This document shows positions 1 through 12,594 of a stretch of 64,000 nucleotides of DNA, in pieces. Each line of letters begins with the position of its first letter. The first letter of the stretch is position 1. The notes under the pieces were generated by a model that made no database searches, was not told the DNA's origin, and worked only from the letters and a program-made list of their open reading frames with translations. The DNA comes from Ctena decussata (Eukaryota; Mollusca; Bivalvia; Lucinida; Lucinidae): the NCBI GenBank assembly GCA_963989385.1, contig OZ022503.1, positions 64,950,123-65,014,122 of the forward strand, written 5' to 3'. The position numbers and the translations under genes were made by a program.

Positions 1-105
1 ATGTTAGATGTATAACTATATGTTCTCTTATGCCACCTGCGTGTGGCCTGAGAATTATTCTCATTGAATAAAGTTCTGTTCTGTTCTGTTCTGTTCTGAT
101 ACACC
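1..105 (+). mobile_element. 3' tail of a non-LTR retroelement or SINE
   Basis: An AATAAA is followed directly by four to five copies of TTCTG (about 74-98). A short 3'UTR ending in a pentamer microsatellite is the usual 3' end of CR1/L2-like retroelements and their SINEs. Only the tail lies in the window, so the family cannot be named. Confidence 0.4.
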
Positions 106-240
106 AAAGTCTAACCTGACAACTTATTAATTGTCAAACATTATCAGGCCAGACATATATTTCAATATAAATATAAATATTTTGATTTCAGTTTCCGGTG
201 TTTACCATAATTACATTTTATATTGGGGAAAAATGTCTTA

Positions 241-305
241 GCAAACAGTGTAGATCCTGACCAGACTGTTCAAAGGAGCGGTCTGGTCTGGATCTACACT
301 ATTAG
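241..305. repeat. Short foldback hairpin (family H)
   Basis: A hairpin with outer arms GCAAACAGTGTAGATC and GATCTACACT around an inner CAGACTG/CGGTCTG core. The same plan, with GCAAACAG-like edges and a GATCAGACTG-type core, recurs at 22685, 25741, 26932, 28217, 35661, 38308 and 58171, so this is a dispersed hairpin family. Confidence 0.7.
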
Positions 306-1032
306 CACTGCGCAAGCAATGTTGTGGCACGCCGCCAGTTGAGGATAATTGCCGGGATTGATTCGGAAGTCCCAATATTTTTGGAAAACAACGGTATATT
401 CCATCGCCCCTATGATTCCAGCCTCAATAAATTATTGTTAGCACATGGACCTGACACCTTGTTATAGGATTATTTCATTCAGAAAAATAACAGATGATTT
501 ACGGAAAAGTGTTCTCTTCCAAAATTAAAAACATGTGGACGTCATAGCAACTTACGGTTGTTGTCCAACAAATTTTTAATTTCAGACCCGAAGCTGTCTA
601 CCAACATTTATTTATTTTATTTATGTTTTATATTCTGCTATTATTATTATTTTTCAATATTTGTACAAATAAGAAAAAAAAAACATGTTTTGCTTTTTTG
701 CGGGGGAAAAAGCGAAAAATATTTCAACAACAACAACAACGACAAAGAATGTATTGGCTTTCCAGAAAACAAAATCATGTCAAGTATTTCTTGAGGTAAC
801 ATAACAAACCAGGTGCAACCCCCTCTACCTCATTAATACAGTCGGTAATTTGAGGAGATGTGAAATTATGTATTAGCCACGGGCCATGTGAGAGTACTGT
901 ATGCCCCCTTAATTCTGGACTCCCCGCTAGGGATTTGGGTAACCCAATAAGTTGAGAAGCGCTTGCGGAAGCTTAAGGCTAACAGCATGAGAAAGATTTG
1001 CTTACAAAAACTCAAGTGAAGGGGTACACTTT
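306..1032. other. No gene seen
   Basis: AT-rich sequence with T/A runs and a small CAA repeat near 727-740. The short ORF here is low complexity and has no recognisable domain. Confidence 0.6.
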
Positions 1033-1250
1033 CAAGGGACGTAATTTTGTCATTTTATTTTTTGTCCCCTTCTCATCGGGCGTCTCCTCTTAATGGAAAG
1101 AATTTACTCTTGTAAGATCAAATTCTTTCCTATAAGAACAGATCTCGTCTTGGAAGGATTTAATAATCCGGGGAAGCAAACAGGAGGTCACAAGAGTTGT
1201 CTCCCTTTGAAAAAGTGGCGAAAAAACTTGAAAGTGTACCAACACACTGT
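1033..1250 (+). repeat. Dispersed repeat D1
   Basis: One of about ten copies of a roughly 250-bp repeat. Its signature runs: TGTCATTTT, TTCTCAT, TCTTAATGGAAAGAATTT, an inverted copy of the AAATTCTTTCC block, GCAAACAGGAGGTCACAA, then a CCCTTTGAAAAA-TGGCG stretch and a GTGTACC end. Better-preserved copies lie near 35130 and 54560. No ORF is conserved among copies, so it is probably a MITE-like element. Confidence 0.7.
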
Positions 1251-1437
1251 AAACAACGGAGTCAGTCAATAACAGTATAATAACGTTATTCGCCTGGCCG
1301 GTATTGTCTTTCTGAACCTTCTGAATACGATCCATATCAGTCTGATAATTGAACTGACAGAACTGATGATGATGATGCGTACATCGCCATGCTTTTTTTC
1401 ACCCTATTTTCTGTTCACTTCCTGGATGGACGAAGCT

Positions 1438-1500
1438 CTTCCAAAAGGAGGCAAAAAATCAAAATGACAGAGTTGCTTCCCGTGAAAGGGTACCCAATTA
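1438..1500 (-). repeat. Fragment of dispersed repeat D1
   Basis: Contains GGAGGCAAAAAATCAAAATG, CAGAGTTGCTTCCC and a GGGTACCCAATT end. This is the segment that is tandemly triplicated at 26055-26220. Confidence 0.55.
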
Positions 1501-1709
1501 TCTTAAACACACTGATATTTATCGTATATCTTAATGACAGATGATGGTTGGAGTCTTTTCACATTCGAACTAAAAGGGAGCTAACGGGAACACCAAAGAA
1601 ACAGATGAACCTGAGCAGTCGTGCAGCCTGGACATGCTCTTTTCCTTCGATATTCGCACGAAACATACGATCAAGGGTCAAATAAAATTATATCGTGTCT
1701 AATACATAT

Positions 1710-1935
1710 GAGCCGCGACACGAGAAAACCAACAAAGTGGTTGTGCGCCCAGCGCAGACTCAGATCAGCATGGGCATCCGCCCAGCATGATCAGAGTCTT
1801 CGCTGGCGGCATGAAGGTAGCTTAGTCCCTTAGCTACCCTTTATGCGCTTAGGGAAGAGTTTGATCAGACTGGGCGAATGCCCAGGCTAATCTCAGCGCG
1901 TTGGGCACTTCGTTGGTTTTCTCGTGTCGCGGCTC
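1710..1935. mobile_element. Palindromic MITE, family P, copy 1
   Basis: Starts GAGCCGCGACACGAGAAAAC and ends with the reverse complement. Inside are two inverted blocks around GATCAG and GGGCATCCGCCCAG. Five copies lie in the window (1710, 14890, 37092, 45200, 48164), each 208-235 bp with no ORF. This is a foldback-type non-autonomous element; its transposase class is unknown. Confidence 0.85.
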
Positions 1936-2029
1936 AATTATTATACATATAGTACACTTTGACCAATGAACTGCATGGAGCTGGAGATGTAAGTCTACAC
2001 TGTTTTCGTTCTCTAGAAAGGTATTTGGG

Positions 2030-2260
2030 GTCTTTTAAAAAAGGTAAAAAAAGATACACTTTTAGAGGAAGCAAGGCTGCTTTTTTTTCTGGTTTTCTCA
2101 GTTGGGCCAACACGTATATAGGAAAAGAAAATGCTCTCCTAGGAGATTTTTTCCTTTACGAGTGTAGACCCCACGTCTTCCAGGCAGCAAACAGTGCCGG
2201 AAGCAAAAGTAAAATTGTCAGAAAACATGGCAGTGTACCCATCCTCCTTAAAAAAGGAAG
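2030..2260 (+). repeat. Diverged copy of dispersed repeat D1
   Basis: GATACACTTTTAGAGGAAGC, a CTGC-T(n) block, AGACCCCACGTC, GGCAGCAAACAG and GTGTACCCATC occur in the D1 order. The long frame through here (1959-2399) is repeat sequence and is not called as a gene. Confidence 0.5.
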
Positions 2261-2270
2261 AGTAATCAAT

Positions 2271-4285
2271 CATTCCTTGGCACTCTCGGTACGGTCCCGC
2301 AGTACGGGTATGCTATTACAGCACATCCCTTCTCCAGGCAACATTAACGGGAAAGGGTTCCTATTGTTCTGCTCTTCCATTAAAAACCCACAATATTAGG
2401 AGCAGTCCGATCAGAATCTTTCTGAGACCAAAATAATTAAAAACATTTTGGGTCCCTACAACACACGGACACACATACGCACCAAAAATGAGCCAACCTT
2501 GCTTCGCCACTGTAACACATCGACTTATCAATTTAGTAGCTTTTAATATATACTCAACAAAGTAAATTAGGGGCCAACTTGAAATTTTACTAGTTTTAGC
2601 ACATAAACTCTTATATAATGGCGACAATGCAAACATGCAGGACTGCCCATTTGAATCCAGACACTTTGCCATGTTTCAAAAGTTTCCAATCTCATTTTCT
2701 TCCTTCTTACACTCCTTTGACAACAACATAGCAAACAATATGCTTATTCAACATAATGCCTCTGATTTTGATTCAATATTAATATGATCCTTATTATATT
2801 TTGCTAGTGTAAGATCAGCAACTTGAGGCTAAGATTGTTTGACAGATTCATTCTTAAAAGTCTAAACAATAACTATCTTTCTCTTAACAATAGTTTTTGA
2901 TAATCTGGCTTGAGCTGCGTCGAAACAAAACATGAACTTATCATGCTAGAACAACCTTTGCGCATGCGCAACTTTGAAAAAAATGGTATGCGTTGTCCTT
3001 TTCTACTTTTTGTATATACAAGAGCCAACTAGTTTCTGGCTAATCTGCGCGTCCATTGATCAAACTTCGCACGCGCGGTCTGATCTTGATCTAAGCACAT
3101 GCAGACCTCATATGGTTTAATACCGGTTTTCCTAGTTCGCCACATAGCACGTGAGAAATAATTGGTAATTTCTTCGGCTACCTGCTTCTTGTTTGAATTA
3201 ATTAGCCAATAAAGTTCCTATATACAACAGCTGTCAGCCTGTCAGAAAATATGAACAGAATATGAAAATAGTGAACACCTCGGCGTACCTCTAAAGTAAA
3301 CCGGCCAAACTTTTTAAAACTTTTATAAACGGCCACTGCTGGTATTTCCACCTGAAAATTCAAACATCAAGCTTATGCAAATAAATATCCAAATAAAATG
3401 TGCGGTCCATATGTAGCCCTTAGCCTGCGAAAGGCGTCAATTGACGTTTTTAGGGTGTTGGTACTTATAGAGCATGTCAGGCACACTTGACACCAAGTAC
3501 ACCCAAACAGTGGAGGATGGGTACATCTCCAGTTTAGAGTCATTGTTTCAAAGGCAATCATCAATTTGCTTCCAGAGTAGAGTGAAAAGGGACTATATTC
3601 ACGTAGGTCATAAAGTTCCCTTTCTAAAAGGGGCAGCTCTTAAAACGAATTTCTCGGAGAATGAGGTCTTTTCTTTAAAAGTTGACCTGCACTGTGTTGA
3701 CCTGGGCCAGCTGGCCAGCTCTTCCACATCAATAAGTGGTCATTTGGGAACTTTTGGGATTTTGTTTAGAACTAAATCTAATCTATGAATTTCTATACTT
3801 ACCATCTCATGCAGCAATAGTAGTACCAACTGACCCTAAAATGGGGATACGTACCTCTATCTAAGACGCCATAAATTCCACAAACTTTCACAAATTTTGT
3901 TGATAGTTTCACCCAATTACGATGAGGAGTAAGCGGCCATGTTTCGGAGTCCGAAGATCACGAGAGGTCCAAATATATGGAGGTCACGTGACTAACCCGG
4001 AACAATTAAAAATCCAAAAGTATGCTCTGTAAGAATTCTGGTGTTATTGGTGAACAGTTATCAACAGAAAAAGTTTCGATGGATCAAGTCTAGTTTCCAG
4101 AAATTCGGGATCAACCAAGTAAGGGTGTCCCAGCAAAAACTGATATTGAAAATATATATTTTGACTTATTTTCGGCGTTTAACTACCACAATACCAATGA
4201 TGTGGGTAAATACTTGCACTGTTAGAAAGCAGATTCCCTGCCGTAGGGAGTTCGTAGGGCATATACCCTTTAAGTTTTTACATTA
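2271..4285. other. No gene seen
   Basis: Unique-looking AT-rich DNA. Frames at 2361-2672 (minus) and 3474-3788 (plus) have no domain or codon pattern that I recognise. A D1-like partial palindrome lies around 3600-3690. Confidence 0.5.
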
Positions 4286-4535
4286 ATAATGAGAATGATA
4301 TGATGATAATAATAATAATAACAATAAGAATGATATGTGTGTTTTATTGCTTTCTTAAAAAAGCAATAAAATACGCACATTATTATGATAATTATTCTAT
4401 TATTATTAATGCAATTAATAGTAAAAACATAATTATTACTATTATTATTATTATCATTATTATTATTAATGCAATTATTGATAAAAAAAATGATGATGTT
4501 GATAATGAAAATAATGATCATATATATGATAAAAA
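4286..4535. repeat. ATT/AAT-rich simple repeat
   Basis: Degenerate ATA/ATT trinucleotide runs on both sides of a small GCTTTCTTAAAAAAGC hairpin. Frames here encode mostly I and N and are artefacts of the repeat. Confidence 0.8.
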
Positions 4536-5405
4536 TGAAACAGACTGTTCCAACATCTGTTAAAATTGAAAGTGCGTATTTTGGAATCTTTTATATTTTG
4601 TCGTTATGTGAGAATGACAGCCTTTGATTTATGGCAATCGAAAACTATGCTCACTATCGGCGTCATACCGACACTGTCCTGTCGGTGTCTACGCGGTTCG
4701 CCGCGAGTCTATGCTTGATTACCAGGCCCAAATGACTGGGCCGCCATTAAGCCCCGGGTATGACTGGACGCTATCAAAATGTGCGAATCAACGTCCTTGA
4801 TTGCGCAAGCTGGTTTGCGAGTTCGCTTCGTATCTGAAGGTAATTTTCCCCTGATCCAATACAATATGATTGATGAAACTGGAAACAAAGGATGTCACAT
4901 GAAAAAGTGACATGTCAAACTCCGATGGTTAAGAGGCGCTTACTGACTTAAGTCTTCACTTTCTTTGGTGTATGGAGTCCCCAAAATTCATTATATTTCA
5001 TGTAACCAGAAAAAAGTCTGAATAACGTGAGAATGAGCAGGCTGATCTGAACCTTCTCTGTTCAGGCATAACATAGAGTACCATTTCATGTGATGAAACC
5101 AAATTATTTTGTGGGAGAAAAAAGATGAATAGAGTTAACTCAAGGAGAAGCTTTGTTGTTTTGATTTATGAGATGGGCGGAACCTCATAGTGGTGCTGGA
5201 TTGGTCAAAATCACCTACTACATAATTCAGTGTTGAATGTTTTATTTTCTGTTCTATTTCTCAGATTCCAAAACTGATCAGGATCTACACTGTGTCTTTT
5301 ATTGAAGCTTGTAGGCACTGATAATTTGTATTGGTTGTCTGGTGCTGTCATCAGTTAATCACAAATGTACTGAAATGCCAAAATACTTAAGCTTCCAAAT
5401 GTTCG
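4536..5405. other. No gene seen
   Basis: Unique-looking DNA. A hairpin with GACACTG/GTCGGTGTC arms lies at about 4669-4692. No coding signature. Confidence 0.5.
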
Positions 5406-5640
5406 AATTATCTCACCGTCTCTGTCTGGCTCTATCTTTCTCTCACGCTCTTACGCTCTTACTCTGTCACTCGCTTTCTCGATCACTCCTCCTTCTTTCT
5501 CTGTTGATTTATTTTTACTGTCTCTTCTCTCTCCCCTTCTATCTCTGTTTCTTTCTGTCTGTCTCTATCTCTCTATCTCTGTCTCTATCTCTCTCTTTCT
5601 CTCTCTCTACATTCCCCCTTTCTCTCTGTTATTTTTTTCT
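5406..5640. repeat. CT-rich low-complexity tract
   Basis: An impure polypyrimidine tract of CTCT/CTGT. The 124-residue frame across it is S/L-rich and not a protein. Confidence 0.8.
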
Positions 5641-5845
5641 TGTCCTCTTCAAGCAAGCAGTATATTTTAGTCTCTTCTTGAAGATCTTTGATTTGCCGAT
5701 TTCTCCCAATCAATGATAAAAAACAGATAAGCATTTTCATCAACCCACCTGCTGATGTTTATAAGTTGTGTAATTGGTGCACCTTGGTTTTCTTCGCACC
5801 TGGAAATATTTAGATCCTTATTACCGTATTTACCCTAAATATTCG

Positions 5846-6090
5846 GACGAAATGCCTAAGCAAAGATCAGACCGTTTAGGCGAATTAGTTTCAGAGGAAG
5901 TAGCTCTAGGAGCGAATCCTTTCCTTTAAGATTAGACCCCATCTTGAAATGGGCTACATGGTCCAGGGAAACCAACAGGAAGTCGCAAATGTTGTTTCCC
6001 TTTGAAAAAATGACGCAAAAAGCATGGACAAGTACCAAAACACCTTTATTAGCAATTTTATCAGGGCCTACAATGTTCTCGTTCACTTTC
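5846..6090 (+). repeat. Dispersed repeat D1
   Basis: Carries TCCTTTCCTTTAAGATTAGA, CCCCATCTTGAAATGG, AACAGGAAGTCGCAAATG and CCCTTTGAAAAAATGACGC in the D1 order. The left half has diverged. Confidence 0.65.
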
Positions 6091-6409
6091 AGAGAAAAGG
6101 GAGCTTATCAAATTTGAAGCAGTGTCCAGTATCCAAATAATTCCGGTAAATTCGGTATTGATGAAAAGTATGCGAGGTTTGACTGCTCCATTCTTTCAAT
6201 TTTTTTTTAAATTCTGCAAAATTCGGAACCACAGAGGAAAATATACGGGCTGACTAGTAAACTTATTCTTTAGCCATCTGTGTCGAATTCTTTAATTGAG
6301 TCGTCCCAAAATTCCATTATAAGTTGCCATACAAACCATGTCCTTTGAACAATGACAATGGAAACAATAAAAATCGGTATCGGCTAATATGATTAGTATG
6401 TATATATGA

Positions 6410-8290
6410 AGTCTCTGCATCATACAGCATATGGTTTCAGAGGAGATGATTTAAGGTTGGTTTTTTTTTCTTTCTATTTTTGCATTTTGGTTTCTATGCC
6501 AACAAATAAAAATGAACAGTGGGCATAGAATCATATGGCTGATAGAAGATTACCCCAGGAACATTTCTATCATAGTTTTGTCAAAAATAACTGCAATGGC
6601 TCGGCAGTAGATGTCATTTTTTAATTTCTCCATAATAAGTCTATGGAAACTCTAAGTCTACAGAAAACAAATTTTCAAAGATTTATATGATGAATATTTC
6701 TATAAAGTCTCAGCATCATAGAGCCTATGGTGTCTGAGAAGATAACTTTTGGTACATTTTTTTTCATCTTTTGTTTTTTTGGTTTCCATGGCAACAATTA
6801 AAAGCCAGGGGACCATTGGTCTTGCTGCTCACCTGAGTCTACTGCTTGTGGCATTATTAACCCAGAGGATCATTAGTTACGAATTGCTAACCTGAGCACC
6901 CTTAGATATGACCAAGCTTATAACAATAACTTAGGCAGTGAAAGATATGATGCACAATTTGCATAAATGTCATGTGGTTGGTAGAGGACTACTAAAATAA
7001 AAGCATTCATGCAAAAGTTTTTTTTATTCAACATTTCTGCAGTGACGTAGCAATAAATGCAATTTTTCAATTTTCCCATTATAAGTCAACGGCAACCGAA
7101 CTGCTGGAACAAATGCACTGAAAAATAGTACATGTAATTCCATAGAGGCTATTACTAAAATCCTTTCTGTAAAGTTTCAGCTTTATAGGTTCTGTAGTTT
7201 CTAAGTAGATGTTTTTGAGTGCATTTTCTATTTGTAACCATTTGGTAGCCATAGTGACCAGCCAAACTGTGCCAAATGCAAAAATTTCATGTGTTTAATA
7301 GAGGACTACTGCAGTAACATTTCTGTAAATGTTTTGTCAAAATATCTGCTGGGATAAAGTAATAAATTGAAAATTTCAATTTTCCTATTAAAAGTCCATG
7401 GCAACTTAAAGGTTCCCATAGCAACCAAACTACTGGAGCAACTGCCATGAGAAACAGTATTTCTGTAGAGGCTATTACTAAGATCCCTTCTGTAAAGTTT
7501 GAGCTTAATCAGCCGCACACTTTTTGAGGAGATGATTTTTTAATATTTTTCTTTTTTAATTTTAAACAGTTTGGTTGCCATGGCAACCAGCCAAATAGTG
7601 CCATTTGCATACATATCATGCGACTGGTAGAAGACTTTTTCAGGAACATTTATGTACAAGTTTTGTCAAAATATCTGCAGTGACATAGCAATAAATGGAA
7701 ATTTTCAATTTTCCCATTAGGAGCCCAAGGCAACCAAATTACTGGAGCAACTACAACTCAAGGAGAGGAACCGATTAAGTATTTATGCTTCCGTTCCAAT
7801 CCTGTAAATTATATATTCACAACGTATAGTTGAATTATATGAAATTTGAAATAAAATATGTTTAAACCAACTACAACTTATTTTGCATTTTGGTTTCCAT
7901 GGCAGCCGATAAAACGAGCAGTGGGTCAAAAACATATAGTTGTTAGAAGACTTCTCAAGAAACATGTTTATAAAACTTTTGTCAAAATATCTGCAATGGC
8001 TTGGCAGTAAATGCCATTTTACAATTTTCCCCATTATAAGTCTATGAGAACTCTAAGCTGCCATAGCAACCAAACTAAACAGCCGATTTTCATAAGAGAA
8101 AAATCAATCCTTAAGCCAAAGGATGCTATAGATGAAACTTGGACCCAATCGGCCCACTGGCTTCAGAAGAGATGTTGTTCGAAAGTGTGTTGACGGACGA
8201 CGACCGACGACATACAACAGTTGACGATGACGACGGACAACTGCCTATCCTGTAAGCTCCCCAGGAGCCTTCGGCTCTGGTGAGCGGAAA
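6410..8290. repeat. Degenerate tandem repeat, unit about 300 bp
   Basis: About five diverged units. Landmarks are a GGTTGCCATGGCAACC-like palindrome near 6485, 6776, 7240, 7568 and 7888, then GAGGACTAC, TTTTGTCAAAATATCTGCAG, a block like AGCAATAAATGGAAATTTTC, and TTCCCATTA. The right end (8195-8290) is the GACGGACGACGACC-like tail that ends many molluscan repeats. No long ORF. Confidence 0.7.
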
Positions 8291-10101
8291 GAAATCAATA
8301 GCGGCTATGATACCTGGGTAATTTTCTCATTTGCACACGTGATAGTTATGTTAGTGGATTTAATTGGACAAATCACAACTTCGATGGATGTCCGCGAGTC
8401 TTCCGTTTTTTTTTATTTTTTTTAGTCAAGCCGCAAGACGGCTTGACTTTATATTAATATGAGTCCAAGTTTTTTATGTGATGCGTTTGGTGTTTTAATT
8501 GCTTACTGATGAATAAAGAATCGATTATACGAGAAAGAAAACTTAAAACCTGTCTGTTAACAGTCTCATGTAGATAACAATTATTAATTGAAGCGTGGGA
8601 CTAGATCTAGATGCGCAAGTATTAAAGGAAATGAGTACTTCGGATTCGGTCCGTAGAAATACCGGAACGAGAATGGAGAATAGATAAGAAGTGTAACCCG
8701 CACCCGCAACCGCGTAAACCGCATTGGAATTTTATGAATGGCTGAACATGTATGTAGCAGCAAAATAATTAATGTTAAGGCATTGAAATAGTTACATATA
8801 GGACTAATCATTTCAAACCCACTAAGAAAATACGTAAGTCTGATCTAGTTGAGACTATAAACACAAAACGTCGAATTCAAAGTAGGTAAAATGTGTAATC
8901 CGTACTGGTCAGCGATAGAATACCCGGGTTGAGAGTTAAAATCCCAAAAATGCCCTCTTAGCGGTAAAATGTACGTCTAAAGATGAAGACAAATGATATA
9001 TAATACGCAATGTCAAATCACACTGACAAAATACGTAAAAACACGAAAATACGGGAACGCACCAGAATGCACGTGTTTTACCGAAACGAACTTTTTATAA
9101 ATAAATATGGTTTTCTAACACAGATACTCCATTTTTGGGGTTTTAACATGAAGTGCTTATTTGGCGAAAATCATTATTTGAGCTATATACTATTATTGTG
9201 CAGCAGAATAACATAATACCCTTTAGTAGCTCCTTAAAGAAAATGCATGTTCGGGAATCCTAGTCAACTAATTGAATTTTTTTTTCATAGCTTTACCTGT
9301 ACAGCACCTGTTTCATATAAACACATCCCCACTATTATTGCCTCTCTTGCAACACAAAAATGCCCTTACTCTTATAGCTCCTCTTGAGAAACAAGTGCCT
9401 GTGCTGTACAGAAAATCTGATTTGATCAGGGTATCATACCCCACCCTTTGCGGTGAAGTTTTATAATATAAATACCTTTTGCTCTATACGCAACGTTTAA
9501 GAAGTGTTTAGACGATCATTTTCTGTTGTGCGTCATTTTGATGAAATTTTCATATGAAACTCAAATTAAAAAGTCAAGTTCCTGTGTTCTGATCAAAAGC
9601 TTAACACATATGAGGCATATTCCGTGCCACCCAGGTGCACATGGAAATTCCCGGAAATTCTGCATTTTTTGTCTTAAGACAGAATGGTACTACAAAAGAA
9701 TGATTAACGTCCATTATCTAATAAGCTAATCGCTACGTGCCTCTAGTGCCCGATTACCCTAAAATTCTAGTCAATCACTGTATACTGTATTCAGATTGTC
9801 TGCGTATGTGTACTTGATCGTGTGCGTATGTACGTCCCCAATCTTGTTGGACTCGGGTATAAATTTTTGTAAGAGATAGATGAATAGATTGCCCATAAAT
9901 GTCGTCCCAGAGATAGACTGTCACATTGTGGCTTGACTTCTCTGACGGCATTTCGTCAGAACTAGCTTGTTATATATATATATATGTTTTTACCGCAATT
10001 TCATACTCTAAATCAATGGCTTATATAATAGTCAATTTGGACTTTTGGACGATTTCAGATCTGTCAAATAAATATTTCTCGAAAAATATTTTTTGGGTTG
10101 T
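8291..10101. other. No gene seen; small hairpin and TA run
   Basis: A perfect hairpin, GTCAAGCCG/CGGCTTGAC, lies at about 8427-8448 after a T-rich run. A relative is at 13752-13775. A TA microsatellite lies at 9970-9984. Frames at 9010-9729 are short and carry no domain that I recognise. Confidence 0.5.
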
Positions 10102-10104
10102 TTA

Positions 10105-11356
10105 AGGGGCCTTTACACTATAACGAATTGGCCCAGCGTATGCCAGCGTACGGAAATATTTTGGCATTCGCTGACATACGCTAGCATACGCTGAAGTTTG
10201 TTAGCTCATCGCTTTAAGTTCGTTTTAAGTTCGCTGAAGTTCGTTGAAGTACGATCGCGTACGTTGTTGTTCGCTCAGTACGTCGAAACTTTTTGTGCAT
10301 GCACAAAATTTCTCGACGTATGCCAACGAACAACCCATACGCAGCGGGTTCGTTCGATGAACGCAGTTCGAACGGTTTGTTTGTCCGCAGTAAGACAACG
10401 GTTCGTTACCTCTACGGTGGCATTCGTCCAACCAAATTGTGGTCCTTTCTTAACGAACTTCTCACGTATTAGCAACGTATGATTACGATGCGCCAACCTA
10501 TCATTACCGTTGCTGCAGCGACTTCCAAACGTTTAAGTTTCGTGCTTGGCGTGCTTTAACTTACGAGTACCGTATAGGTTGCGTTCGACTTGCGTTTTTG
10601 TACATAGGCTTGTTGACCTACCTATTTGAGTACATAAAAACATACTTCAGTGCCACTTCGACAGTTCTGGTTAGTAGCTCGAACAGTAACGATATATATA
10701 TATAGAGTGTGCAGCGAGACTACAGCGCCAGTAGCTACAGCACGATAGCATTCAAACAGAAATTTCATTGCATACCTATATTGGAGGCAATTTAGGCATG
10801 GGATGAAGCAGGCAACTGAGGCATGGGATGAAGCACCAGCATCTCTGCTGGTGGTGGCTGGTGGTGAAGGAGACCTTGATCGAGATTTTTGCGAGTCCTG
10901 CGGTGTGTTTATTTCATCATGTGGTGGAGCTACGGGTGGAGGCGATGGGGATTCTGCCTTTTTCCCCTGCCTCTGCCCCTGGAAAATTTCTTTCGCGTGC
11001 GTCTCTTGGCCATTTTCTAGTACATATACCTGTAAGTTACGTGATCGGTTCGAATACGCACACTAAACGCAGAGCGCACGCAGAGACCACGTAAAACACG
11101 TTTGACATTCGTCGAGAGATCGTTGACATTCGTTGATATTCGTTTCGCATTCTCTCTGGTTCGTTAATATGTAGTTATTCATACGTTATGAACTCGTTCT
11201 GGTGTCGTTTCAAATTCGTTTTCAGTTCGTTATGTTTAGCTCCGATGAACACATTCGTCGGGTTTTGGTGCGTATTTGTGCGTATTCGAGCTTTGTCAGT
11301 TTTTTGCAATTCGTTCACGGTACGTTCCTTCAATTCGTTATAGTGTAAAGGGGCCT
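10105..11356. mobile_element. PIF/Harbinger-like non-autonomous element, TTA target duplication
   Basis: The terminal inverted repeats are 26 bp with two mismatches: left 10105-10130, right 11331-11356. Both contain CCTTTACACTATAACGAATT. The flanks are TTA at 10102-10104 and TTA at 11357-11359, the target duplication typical of PIF/Harbinger. The interior has many TTCGTT, TACGCT and GTTCG motifs in both orientations. No DDE transposase frame is present, so it would depend on a partner element. Confidence 0.8.
10795..11014 (-). pseudogene. Frameshifted coding-like tract inside the Harbinger-like element
   Basis: Reading minus from an ATG near 11014 gives a basic stretch, MAKRRTRKKFSRGRGRGK. 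A frame change at a GGGGAAAAAGG run then opens a proline- and SR-rich stretch containing KAESPSPPPVAPPHDE and KSRSRSPSPPATTSRD. It could be the remains of the accessory or nuclear-import N-terminus of a transposon protein, or a captured host fragment. No family is identified, and it could be compositional chance. Confidence 0.3.
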
Positions 11357-11359
11357 TTA

Positions 11360-12590
11360 GCCAGGGTGTTAATTTAATTTTTGATGACAATAGATTTTGT
11401 GGCGACTTTTGTATCGACATGGCCTCCTTGCCAAGAGGTCGTAAAGCTAAAAACGAACATCTTCAATGAAGAGACAGAAAGCTCTGATCAGACTCTATGG
11501 ATGATCAGGCTGACCTAGGGGGTAACTGCTCGCACACATTGCCAGTTGAAGTGCATCCTTGAAGCATAATGTAAACTTTGGGCTGGACTTCAACATTGGA
11601 CTTTGGACTGTGTTTGAACTGGACACTGAACCTCGCATTTTGGGCTGCGCTGTAGTCCAATACAGTTCGAGTTCAGTCCAGATTTTACATTATATCCGTT
11701 CTTTAACCGCCCCGTTAGTGATACAATCAGTATGCCACCTCACGTAGATTGATAAGCACCACTCCAAAATATTTTTATCAATTACTAATGATGTATAGAC
11801 TAGAAATTGTCTGTTATGTGTATATTTTACCACCTCCATGCTTAACCAGATAATCTAGAAAGTAATAGATTTAGCGGAAAAATCCTGATTAGAAATTGAC
11901 ACTCAGGTAGTTGCTAAAACTTGACAATAAAATGCCATGATTTGTTTATTATTTGCACTAACGGTCAGTCTTGAAACTTTAATGGAATATAATTAAGTTG
12001 AATCACGTGGAAATGGACCTTACTTCTTTGCAATTGCACCGGCTGATCTAAACCTTCGCTTTCATTGTTTGGAAGTTTACGGGTAGACTAAGTTGTCACT
12101 GACAGAAAAGGTTCTGGTAGAGCATAATCATGACCATAGGCGTAATTCTACATAGGCGGAAAGAATTACTTTATAAGACTTTTTGTACGGTATTCCAAAT
12201 GAGAAGCATTTCTTATATTGCACATTTATTTCGCTCTTCTTATATTGTAAATTGAATTCACATTTTATGTTATGCAATTATTGCAGAAGTTTACATATCA
12301 GTAAAGATTTCGCGCCAACTTTAACTTTAAACGAAGCCACCTTGAAGTGTTACGGATTTCTTTTCTTTATAATTATTTGTTTTGCATTTTGTTCGCCTTG
12401 GATGGTGAAATATCATTAATAGTGTTAATTTTTTTTTTAATTAATATTGTGCCTAAAGTTTTGTTGAAAGAATAACTTCTGTTGTGCACACCATTTTTAT
12501 TTGCAATGTTAGAGAGGGGCAGTAAAACGTCAATTAGAACTAAAAGTTTACTTGTGAGAGGTTAAAGCTTTTACTTATTGTAAGTTAGTG
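11360..12590. other. No gene seen
   Basis: At 11558-11690 there is a loose dyad built on GGACT/AGTCC and AACTGGACA. The rest is AT-rich with no coding signature. Confidence 0.5.
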
Positions 12591-12594
12591 AACT

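Noticed and set aside
1959..2399. 146-residue plus-strand gene
   Set aside because: It lies across a diverged D1 repeat; the other D1 copies have no such frame.
5342..5716. 124-residue S/L-rich protein
   Set aside because: Produced by a CT-rich low-complexity tract.
8427..8448. Rho-independent terminator
   Set aside because: The hairpin next to a T-run looks like one, but the DNA is eukaryotic, where such terminators do not act.
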